From positions 52,164,001-52,228,000 of the forward strand of contig CM060883.1 in NCBI GenBank assembly GCA_030762935.1: a stretch of DNA of 64,000 nucleotides. Reading direction: 5' to 3'. Positions 54,971-64,000 of this stretch are shown here, piece by piece. The DNA comes from Hymenopus coronatus (lineage: Eukaryota > Arthropoda > Insecta > Mantodea > Hymenopodidae). The notes beneath the pieces were generated by a model, which was not told the DNA's origin, made no database searches, and saw only the letters and a list, made by a program, of their open reading frames with translations. A program made the translations under genes and the position numbers. Each line of letters begins with the position of its first letter. The stretch's first letter is position 1.

Positions 54971-57640
54971 GAAATTGTGGGAATATCAGAGTAACATAAA
55001 TGGTAAAGATACTAGAGGATTATAAATGGTATTCTTGGGAATTTAAACAGGCCTCCATATTCGTGATTGGTATTCATGGTTGATAATTATATTAATATTC
55101 TGATAAAAAAACAACTGTAAATGTGGTGGGACCAATAAATGTTGATATATACATATGTAAATAATATAATGCATTGCAACAGTATTCATTTACAATACAT
55201 ACTCATAAAACCCATCTTGAGAAATGAGGCTCATAGCCCTAGTTATATAAACACACCGAGTTTCATAGAAAAAAGGGTCCGCCGCAACCCCAATCAATTA
55301 CTAAATAAGATAATCCAATTTTAATTTTCGTCAGAAAAAAAAATCTTTTCTCAGTTTCATTTCCTTCTGTTCTGGCACGATTTTTAAAGTAAGTTGTACA
55401 TCTGAATTAAGACCTGTTAAGTCTTTTTATTGATGAGAAACCTTTAAAACCTTGGGATTCTGGTTCCTCAATATTAACCTATTGCAGCATTTGCCGTTTT
55501 TAATAATACACCGATCTAAACTTAGTTCTTAGTTTATGGGAATACATGTCGTACAAATGGTATTGTACACAGACAGTATTATGTGCCACATAAATTCATG
55601 TGAGATGTTGCCGATGACAATTTCGTAGATGCATTCACTAAAACAGTTTCGTATATGCATTCACTAAACTAATAGACGTTCCAAAATGTAGGAACTCCAT
55701 ATTTTTATGTGTTTTTCTTTCACTTCTTGTCGACGCTCTTTTATAAGGCCAGTAACCAAATCATGCTCTTCCTATACTCTTTAGGAAGGGCTGTAGTTCG
55801 AACCTATGCTGGGTTTTGTGGATGACTAGAACGTAGGTTACCATGAAGTGAGCATTAGAGTTCCTCAGCATGGTGTTGGTTCCCATGATGCCCCATCTAA
55901 CTGCATAACAAATAGCAGTTTTTGTAAAGATTCTGAAGCGGATGAGTTATAATAAAACAGAAAGCTTTCCTTATACGGTTTATTGTTGAATAAACTTGTG
56001 TCGCCTTTACTGCTTCGATTTTTCTTATCGGAAATGAATAAAAAGCTATACCAGTGTTATTGTATCTGTTTGAGCATCCAACAACACCATAAAATGTACA
56101 AATTTCTTTGTTTTAGCATCATCCATATTTTCTACAATTCTTTACATGCGACTCGTTAAAACTTGTAAATAGGAAGTCCACAATTGGTGCACTCACGGCC
56201 GCTGGATGTACGCGCATGCTACCTATAGATTACTTAGCTAAGCAATTACAACAGTTAACTGTTTCAACACAAGCAACCAGCATTCCGGTAGTGAAATCTT
56301 AAAACATGCCAGTTCCCGACGAGTTTGATCCACGCCAGGAAGGGAGGAATTTTATAGTTAGATAACAATCAAAGTGACACTTATTATCAAGACTATAATG
56401 AGTGTATGTTAATCACTATTTTATCAACAAATATCGGAGTCACACCTGAGGCTTACCGTAAGTGATTATCGACTGGCCCACGGCCTACAAGTCCGGAAAC
56501 TACCGTGATAGTATAAATATTTCCTATACGTATCACAAAACTCTTATGTAAAAGAATGGGCATATCTTTAACAGGTGCCAATTTATAAGAGCAATACTCT
56601 ATTTGATAGCAATTTGCATAAGCCCGGAGCAAATGAACTGCACTTACCGCTCTGGCAATGTGCCCAATCAGTTAGGCAGCATGAACAATTGCAGGGTTAT
56701 TTTGAACGTGATATGATTTCAAAAGAGTTCGACTGTCATTGAAGTGAGCATAATAAGATCTGCTCCTCATTCTACGTTTTAAATAAACTGACAGGTTGAT
56801 AACATAAACTGTTCTTGGCTAATGTGCAATATGTATATTGCATCAGATAACAAGAAGCTTCTTGAGTTTATAGATGTCTCACGACCTCGTATAGCAGGAA
56901 CACTTAATGTAACTATGGTGTAAAGCATTTGCACGAGGCAGAAGCTGTGTGATAAGAAGTTTTATACATTTTGGTGTTCGCGTCTACAGGTGTTGTCGGC
57001 CTCTCCAACTAGTAGCAACACATTCAGTGCAGAAATTGGATGCACCATTTAACAGATGCTTTTTTTTTTATTATTTTTTTTATATAGAAAAATGCATTAC
57101 TTAGTAGCACATATTAAGATCAAAATAAACAGTGATTTTACATAAAGGGTGTGGCTTCTGACAGAATGAAATGCTTTACTCCGTTTACACCCATTTCACC
57201 CTGTGAGCTTTTCGATACAGTTGCGAACAATTTTCTATGTTCTGGTTTAGCTCTGAATCTGGCACAAACTGCATATAAATATGACAATTTCAGTATTAAA
57301 ATTTTGCACTCGACAATAATATAACTCCACAGCTTTTAACTGTATATGCGTCACTCAACTAAACAAATATGTTCCTCAGACCCATCTCTATGGTGAGAGG
57401 GTAGCGTGTCTACCTCACGTTTCCCACTGTCTGAAATCAAATGTTCAAGTTACACTCTTTCATTGTGGTAGGATTGAAATCGAATTTTCGTATTGCACAA
57501 AGGTTTTCTATGATAACGTAACATGTATTGTTTATAATAGAACTGTCAAATATTTGGACTTGTAAAAATGTTAAATTACTTTATGCTAAAATGTTATGTA
57601 CCACCTGGCAGTAGCTCGTATGTGTCAATAATAGGATGAA
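54971..57640. other. Unassigned AT-rich DNA, 2.7 kb
   Basis: A 26-bp near-tandem duplication (TTTCGTA[GT]ATGCATTCACTAAA) lies at about 55620-55670. A weak tRNA-like head 'atggtgagagggtagcgtg' lies near 57391. No gene was recognised. Confidence 0.5.
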
Positions 57641-57689
57641 ACCTCGGTCAACAAGGTCAGCTTTTTCTTTACGAATTCAGTTTAGATGT

Positions 57690-57905
57690 TGACCACTAGA
57701 TAGGGGCGGCTCCTGGGGTAGAGCCATTGTGCTGTGGCACCACCATTAAATAAAATAAGCAGTACCTACATATTGTGATTATTGATTAAACATTATTCCT
57801 ACACTCGTGTTCTAGTTACCTCATTTAAACAGCAGGTTAAGCCTGCGCGGTCTGGCATTAGGCAGTAGTATTCTGAAGCTTGCGTCGTTTCCACGTGGGC
57901 ACCAT
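57690..57905 (+). mobile_element. Possible hAT-type element end
   Basis: 'tagataggggcggctcctgg' followed by 'tagagccattgtgctgtggc' recalls the CAGGGGCGGCTC-type ends of hAT elements in arthropods. The first bases deviate and no right end is seen. Confidence 0.3.
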
Positions 57906-59341
57906 TTGAACTCATAAGTCATTGTGTATAAGGCTAGAGTGTTCGTTTCTAGTGTCTGCTTATGGATGTGGTGCCAAAGTTGATCTGGCGCACAGTCCCC
58001 TTTCCACCCTCCAGGGCGCAGTAAAGTTCAGTATCTTGCAGGAGACAACGAAGAAATGCATTGTTCGTGCCTAAATCCTCCTGTAAATGCAGTGTTATCA
58101 TCTTGCTAAAAGTTTATGCCAACACATTTTGAGATTTAGTTAAATCCAGTGCAGAAATAGACACCAATATATCCTTATAAACAAATTTAATATACATGTT
58201 TTGAATGATGCTTTTAGGTTTTAAAATTATGGAGCATTATTTCAATATTTGTTTTTAGTTTTAAATATTAGTGATTTTTAAAAACACAAGTGCTACCGCA
58301 CGAATGTGCATGTATATAGTGTGATTTTCTGAGTTGTTCCTTTTTGTTTCTAATGCACATTAGGATTTGTTGCTAAATTACCATTTTTCTTTCTGTTCCG
58401 TGGAATCGTACACAAGCCAGGGATAACTAGGCTTGCTCGATCTTTAATCTACAACTCGAACGCAAAAGCTTTGTTGCATTTTCCGTTTTCTACTCGATGA
58501 TACTGCAAGAATAAACAGGTATTTGAAGAGTTTTATTATAACAACATATTCTTGGCACTACCAGTAGGATGCCTCGGCGGGGGCTACTGCCATTAAGATT
58601 GATTGTTCTGATATGTGTTTACAGTTCAGTCTTTCAAAAAAAAAAGTGACATTATTGGCTAGAGAAAATAAGGAAAGGCGGTTGATATTCAATAGGTAAA
58701 ATGGAAGCTTATAAGCACAATAACATTAAATCATTGCTCTCACGGCAATCAATTTTAAAACCTACTATACCAAAATCTCCCACACTAGGTGCGTTTAATG
58801 GATAATGTTACTCCACCATCAATAACCCCATATGTATTATTTCTGTAGGTATGACGCATATCTGTTCAATACGTTGTTGCTGCTGCTGTGCTAGTGTGTT
58901 TGTGAAAATAAAAGCTATGTCGGATATAAATTCTGGAGATATTTTAAGGTCGTTCGGGAGAGTTTACGATTCCTGCAGTTTCTTTGCACATTTGGCATAA
59001 GGAATAGGAAATGGCCTCGTGGGAAGGCGTCCTCTGGAAGAAGCAAATAACATTTGAATATTCCCTTGATGAAAAATATCTGTGAATCTGGCATTAACTC
59101 GTCATTAATTTAACGAAGAGCGTTAATTTCTCAGCTTAATTTGCAATACCTTAATTCTTGTTTTGGCTAATGCAGATTAATACAGAGTTAACCACTGCAT
59201 CTTTAAGCTGTAAAGACGCATTTCAACACTTGTCAGCAATTAATCAATGCTTGTATTGTTGGTCACCAGTTAATTAGCATTTACATTTTTGGCTACGAAT
59301 ATATTCGTTGCGAAACCTTTTCAATTAGACACCTAATTTTT
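57906..59341. other. Unassigned DNA, 1.4 kb
   Basis: No recognised domain, splice pair or repeat-family match. Confidence 0.5.
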
Positions 59342-60193
59342 ACATTCTCTAGCCCCGTTTGCACAATGTACATAGTGGATAGATAAGGTATTATATTCTA
59401 CCAAAAAATTAGATGCCAAGATTTCATTGGAAATGTATGTTTTGGGGTCCTCTGAGTCCGGAAAAGGCAGTTTTAGAAAAAGATCCGTGTGTGTTTGTGT
59501 ACAACATAGCTCATAAAGACCGTTAAATACCAAACTTGGTATTTAGGTTTGGTATCTTCCAAAGATGCGACACGAAGATTTTCCTTTACATGGGAAAATG
59601 TCCGAACATTTTGATTTTCTCAAAAATGGCTGTAATGATTTTGATAAAAATACCGTATATTAAACATATTCACATCCCAAATAAAATGTATATCTTGAAT
59701 TTTCTGGGAGTAGCCTCTGAAGAACCTCTTTATTCTGGATGAATCTTGCCGAAATTGCTTATCTGCTAAACCATAAGAGACAAGACATAAACTTGCTGCA
59801 CAAAAAATGTAGATCTTGCCAAAACACACAATTTATGTTATTTACTTTTTTTTGTGTGGAGGTAACCGTTTCCGAGGTATTCCTTGTTATTGGTTTCAAT
59901 TGTAAAGTACTTACACTTTTCTTTGACAGGAAGTGTCCGTTTTTCTTTTGTTCTGGTCTTGACCAAGCAAAGAAGCGATTTGTATTGACAAATGTATAAC
60001 GACAGTTTTTAAATCATATGACTGTCGGTTTAGCCTAGTGTATTTCCCTTAGTTGCCTCCTACTTATAAGGAACTAAGTAATAAGAACATTCTGCTAATG
60101 ATTATCTCGATTAGCATGGTGTAGAAAAAAGAATAATCTTATGTAAGAAGTTTGTAGAACAGCTAGAGAAAGTCATGAGAGTGTAACACAAGA
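59342..60193 (-). repeat. Rep-A, full-length copy
   Basis: This runs from 'acattctctagccccgtttg' (preceded by TTTT) to 'gagagtgtaacacaaga' (followed by a run of T), 852 bp. A gap removes the GGGGTGG block near 59580. Confidence 0.87.
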
Positions 60194-60445
60194 TTTTTTT
60201 TTCATAATAACAAAGGAAAGCATAGCGCTTATTGGCCGCGAGTTATTGGGCCCTTTGTGACAGAAATGCAATTCCACAAGTGAACAAGCGCAAACAATTT
60301 TCTCGGCAGCATGCAAAGCTGCATTTGCTAATGCATATCTCAATGCCCAAGGAAATGTGTTGCGCATGCAGGCAAAGTAATGCGCCATGTTTCCTTACTT
60401 TTATTTGTACAAAAATACCTTTATTAATATCCTGTTTGTCATATT
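60194..60445. other. Unassigned DNA
   Basis: Frames on both strands (60173-60518) lack recognisable domains. Confidence 0.4.
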
Positions 60446-60660
60446 GGTAGGAGGAATGAAATGTATATCTTAAAGTTTCTATGAATAGCGTACTAAGTTC
60501 CCCTCGTTCTGAGTGCATTTTATATTACTCTGAAACAGCAGATGAACAAAAATTGCATTCCGAAAAGATGTAGAAGAGTGCATATGATGCAATTAGAGTC
60601 CCATTGTTTGCAGCATTGGTCGTTAAGATATTTCCTGTGTTTCAACTTTCATCTTTCTGG
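60446..60660 (-). repeat. Old, diverged Rep-A fragment
   Basis: 'gaatgaaatgtatatcttaa', 'agtttctatgaatagcgta', 'aacagcagatgaacaaaaa' and 'gttaagatatttcctgtgttt' keep the minus-orientation Rep-A order at low identity. Confidence 0.55.
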
Positions 60661-60696
60661 AATGCTCCGTTTTGCGAATGACTCAATTATATTATG

Positions 60697-60948
60697 ACTG
60701 CCTCCGTGGTCGAGTGGGCAGCGAGCTGACTGCTCACCCGGAGGTCCTGGGTTCGATTCCCGGCTGGGGCGGGGAATTTTTCTTTAACCGGAATTATTCC
60801 CTATCCCCCATAGAGTCTGGAAGTATGAATGTGAGGGTGAATGTGCGTGTGTTTAGTAATATAACGTTTAACCTAATGTTCTGAACCTATAGTTTCACAA
60901 GTGAAAGTTAAAGGGGGTTATACAAACGAAGCAATAAAAAAAAAAAAA
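60697..60948 (+). repeat. SINE-1 copy (tRNA-derived)
   Basis: The head 'gcctccgtggtcgagtgggc' has an intact A-box region, and a perfect B box GGTTCGATTCC lies at 60750-60760. The body is 'attattccctatcccccata' and 'gagtctggaagtatgaatg', with a poly(A) tail at 60935-60948. The head is better preserved than in the copy at 17875-18138; the two differ by a short deletion near the 3' end. Confidence 0.9.
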
Positions 60949-61340
60949 TTATAGGCTGCCTCAAACCGAAGAAATGGTGTAGCCTGTAGCCATCTTATCC
61001 TGTGCTCTTAGCTTTCTTGCCATCTGTTTGAGGTTTGAAGGACCAATCGACGGTGTTCGGCAAGTTGTGGCTGGGTGGTGGATGTGCGCTCTTTATAGGT
61101 TTTTTTCTGGAGTTATTGCTTGGGCCGACCGGTCATGACCTGTCTTCCCTTCGGGTCGGGCGTTCCTTCACAGTACCATCGGGGATTTAGGGGCTTGTGG
61201 GTGTCCTCCGGGCGACGGCGGATACCGTCCGTCCATGCTTGCGCCCGTTGTCATCCAGATCTTGTCCCCCTTCGGGTCTCTCACTTCATCCGTACCTCCC
61301 TCCCAAGAATTACGAAAGTGGCAAGGCCTACTATGGTCAT
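60949..61340. repeat. GC-rich repeat-like block
   Basis: 61045-61090 resembles part of the SINE-like element at 12548-12855. 61110-61310 has two 'cccttcgggtc' motifs (about 61147 and 61269) and much higher GC than its surroundings. Probably mobile-element derived; no protein domain was recognised. Confidence 0.4.
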
Positions 61341-63180
61341 CCTAGAAAATATTTGTTATATTGTTAATTTCAGTCATATTGGTGTTGGTAAAAAGGCGAG
61401 TTTTTGCTTTGTTATGCATACATTACGCGAGATTTATTTTAGGCCGTCATACACTTCATTTCATCTTTACAATTCAGACGCTTAATACTAAAACTGCAAA
61501 CTCAGTAAGCATATACAAGCCATGCGGAACATGTGTAGATGATGCATACGTAAAATGTGATTTTTGCGGGAGTAGATTTTCTTATACATCTACATAAAAA
61601 ATTACGGAAATATTTGAATGGGCTATTCACACACATGCACACACCCACGGGTCTTTTTCCTAAAAACTAGTTGTGTTGCATTCACATGACTTTCCTCAGA
61701 AGATCTTGAAGGTTATTATACGGTTTGCAAATACGCGGACGAGATGCACATGTGCATGTAGACTCTCTTGAGAAATAGCCACAGGTGTTTACAAGTTTGA
61801 GTAAACATCGCAGAGTTGCAAGGTTGTTAATTACGTGTTTCTTATTACTTCGAATGTGGATCGGTCACAAACACATCAGTTCTCACTTAGGCAACAAAAC
61901 TACATTCATTGCATAAATATGGTTACTCAAATCGATTCAAAAGTGCACACATTTTTATACGTGATGGTTATGAATAAACTCTTAAGCTTATTAGTAACAA
62001 AACATGCGTGTACTGGTAAGGTCAAACAAGGTGCATAGTTTTAATAGTGGTGAATCAAGATCCAGAGTTGCAAACTATCTGGAAGTCTATTCTCTAAGAT
62101 TGCTTCAATAAATCTGAAATTTCTCCAACTTTGAATTTCAAAAGCGTGTGTGAATGTGTGTGCCTGCAGTTTACGCTCCTTTAGAATTGTTATCATGGAT
62201 GTTAACCCTTGAACCTAACATAAGAAACAGTGAAAGACCGACAGATATGCAATAGCATTTTTGGAATCAAACCTCGAAAATGAAATTATCAAGCACATCA
62301 TAACTGTAAGTTGAATATTCTTTATCGATTTTGTACAACTGTATTATTCCGATCTGAATTTGCATATACTTTGGCGGCTGCTGCAAACTGCTTTTGCTAA
62401 GAGAAGTGCACTCAATGCGGCTACATCTTAGCCATTAAGGAGAAGAAGAAACGCTGTGTGAGTGTGTGTGTGTGTGTATGAGAGAGAGAAAGAGAGAGAG
62501 CGAGCGAAAGCGAGAGCGCATTTTGGTATAGTAGGTAATCGAGTTGACACAAACCCTTTTTAGATTGCATCAAATAATAAAACAAGTCTGTGGAGACATC
62601 GTTCCTATACGTAAATATGTATGGAGTTGCAACTAGTCGTTACTAGTAGCCATTATTGCAATGTACTTGCGAATGTAATAAAACAAGTTACCCGTTCTAA
62701 TGGTTATTAGTGATAAGTTGATAACCGCTACATGTAATGTAACTGCCAACGTGATAACTGATAGTGATAACTATTAAAACAAATAACTTAATCGTTCCTG
62801 GTAACCGTTACATGCAGCCGTAACCATGGTAGTTATAACCGATACACGAACATAATTGTTAATCACACCTCTATACGTTGTTTCTTATAGTTCGCCCCCG
62901 TATCGCTTAACTGTCACGTGACTAGGCACCTCTAATTGACTGGTGTGATGAAATAGAAGAGGATCCTTCTTCATTGTAAACCTTTCTCTCGGATGATGAA
63001 ACCACCTATGACAGAGTATTTAAATAATTTTATCGCCTGACCTTGCTCTGCATAGAGTTATATATCTTATTCAAAGGCATCGCATTAGCCAATCAGGGGA
63101 AAAGGGGTTGGGAATTATGAGAGACAGCTTATAGGGAACAAGGATTAGTTCAGGTGACCGTTAAGCGATGCCGACAAATC
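61341..63180. other. Unassigned DNA, 1.8 kb
   Basis: A (TG)n/(AG)n run lies at 62455-62512. A small piece near 61622-61695 ('cacacccacgggtctttttc', 'gcattcacatgactttcctc') looks like Rep-A debris. 62600-62870 has repeated GTAAC/GTTAC words (separate entry). Confidence 0.45.
62600..62875. repeat. Region rich in inverted GTTAC/GTAAC words
   Basis: 'taaccgctacatgtaatgta', 'ggtaaccgttacatgcagcc' and 'gttataaccgatac' repeat one theme (TAACCG[CT]TACATG) in both orientations, making local palindromes. It may be the subterminal part of a DNA transposon, but no ends were identified. Confidence 0.35.
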
Positions 63181-63231
63181 TATAATAAGCCAGCCTGAGT
63201 AGTATGGTGAGGGCGGCGACTTCGCTTCGAG

Positions 63232-64000
63232 ATGCCGAAGAGGAAGCAACAGCGCAGACCAGCAGCTCCTACAGCTGCCACCGCTTCTCCGGCAACCGCC
63301 GGTAGGAAGCGCTCACAGGCATCTCCACCACCTGCCGTTACGCCGGCAGTGAGCGCTGAACCTTTGCCGCGCTCACCATCACCACTGCCGCAGACCGCCG
63401 CCGCTGCCTCACCGGCAGCCAACACTTCATCGCCGCCGCCCCGGTACAGTGCCGTGGTTAGGGGTGTCCCTCGGGATCTCTCCACCCGGCACCTCCTCGC
63501 CGCTGCTCAATCTAGATGGCCTTCATGTTCGAGGGCCACTAGAATTATCTGTGACCGGGGCCCGACACCACTAGTTAGGGTGGAGCTACAGGACCGATCA
63601 GACCTGGAGGCTGCCTTGGCGTCAGGGTTGCCCTTATTAGGGCGAATTCTGCACGTTGAGGAAAGCAAACAGGAAAGACACCGGCCCTGCCGTCGCTGCT
63701 GTGCCTACGGGCACAGCCAAGAAAACTGCTCTTCGCCGCCGAAGTGCCACTACTGTGGCACCAACTCATACACATCGGAGTGCACTGGGCACGACCTCCG
63801 CCGCCGTCGCCGGTTCTGTGCCACCTGTGGTGGTACGGGACATTTCACCGGGCAAGCCCAGTGCCCCAGCTACCCAAAGAGCAGGCACTCATCGCCTAAA
63901 CCAGCCCGGACACCATCATCTACACAACCATCTCCGCAGACTAAACAACCAACACCAACCATCCTGCAGCAGGAAATCCAAGGCCTAAGTGAAGCTATTC
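63232..64000 (+). CDS. Gag-like ORF1 of a non-LTR retrotransposon, 5' part, open at the window edge
   Basis: The frame is open from ATG 63232 to the last base: 256 codons with no stop or shift. The last in-frame stop upstream is at 63208. The N-terminus is Arg/Lys-rich (MPKRKQQRR) followed by about 65 residues rich in Ala, Pro and Ser. A domain with YSAVVRGVPRDLSTRHLL and LVRVELQDRSDLEAAL (residues about 75-140) resembles gag proteins of R1/Jockey-like elements. Zinc knuckles follow: CRRCCAYGHSQENC (perfect CX2CX4HX4C), CHYCGTNSYTSEC (His replaced by Tyr) and CATCGGTGHFTGQAQC (CX2CX4HX6C). It would bind element RNA. The very high GC and lack of damage suggest recent insertion. ORF2 should lie beyond the window. 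Confidence 0.85.
   Translation, partial: MPKRKQQRRPAAPTAATASPATAGRKRSQASPPPAVTPAVSAEPLPRSPSPLPQTAAAASPAANTSSPPPRYSAVVRGVPRDLSTRHLLAAAQSRWPSCSRATRIICDRGPTPLVRVELQDRSDLEAALASGLPLLGRILHVEESKQERHRPCRRCCAYGHSQENCSSPPKCHYCGTNSYTSECTGHDLRRRRRFCATCGGTGHFTGQAQCPSYPKSRHSSPKPARTPSSTQPSPQTKQPTPTILQQEIQGLSEAI

Noticed and set aside
55545..55670. A possible Copia-type RNase H end (a VADDNFVDAFTK-like reading)
   Set aside because: Only about 12 residues resemble the family, the segment is part of a local duplication, and no other Copia motif or LTR is nearby.
1..64000. Operons, riboswitches, bacterial terminators or phage attachment sites
   Set aside because: The sequence is eukaryotic, and nothing supports prokaryotic regulatory features.

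Overview
This is a repeat-dominated stretch of a large animal genome, most likely an arthropod and probably an insect with a large, transposon-rich genome. Four observations support this. Mitochondrial gene fragments near 14.4-15.0 kb read sensibly only with the invertebrate mitochondrial code (TGA as Trp, AGA as Ser). The non-LTR retrotransposons, Tc1/mariner relatives and Helitron resemble arthropod lineages. Several tRNA-derived SINE families are present. There is no bacterial-style gene organisation. I cannot name the species. No complete host protein-coding gene is visible. The only hints of one are two short segments with good splice sites (1975-2021 and 52527-52564, both + strand), which could be exons of genes with very long introns.

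The main component is one unnamed non-coding interspersed family, called Rep-A here. It is about 850-940 bp when full length and has about 24 complete or partial copies in both orientations, covering roughly 15 kb (near 23 percent) of the window. Nearly every well-preserved copy sits between runs of A (or T), and one copy (4370-5233) lies inside another (4253-5969). I recognise no coding potential in it, and it is the best candidate here for an undescribed mobile family.

Layout. 0-4.2 kb: SINEs, an RTE-type reverse transcriptase remnant, a 27-bp-TIR MITE, a candidate exon and a broken Tc1-like transposase. 4.2-12 kb: Rep-A copies, including a nest and a tandem pair. 12-15.5 kb: SINE-like DNA, a decayed DNA-transposase-like gene (minus strand), a rearranged nuclear copy of mitochondrial cox1/atp6 DNA, a fragment with a hammerhead-ribozyme-like core and an RTE 3' end. 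16-24 kb: Rep-A copies, one of them split by a TA-flanked DNA transposon, plus SINEs and a fold-back element with a 17-bp target duplication and a second hammerhead-like core. 24.7-34.8 kb: AT-rich DNA, Rep-A and SINEs. 34.8-40.9 kb: a nearly full-length but frame-broken non-LTR retrotransposon with gag-like ORF1, endonuclease, reverse transcriptase, RNase H and a C-terminal zinc motif. 42.7-43.7 kb: an internally deleted Helitron with both ends intact. 44-53 kb: Rep-A, SINEs, a hAT-like terminus, a 755-bp fold-back built from a transposase 5' region, and the second candidate exon. 53-59 kb: mostly unassigned DNA. 59-63 kb: Rep-A, SINE and GC-rich repeat. 63.2 kb to the end: the open 5' part of another non-LTR gag ORF that runs off the window without a break.

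The elements interact by insertion rather than as a pathway. Rep-A uses oligo(A) tracts, including a SINE poly(A) tail. Tc1/mariner-type elements enter TA sites inside Rep-A. Simple-sequence expansions (CA, TC) arise at a fixed place inside Rep-A. The newest-looking coding material is the intact gag ORF at the right edge. All other transposon genes here are broken.
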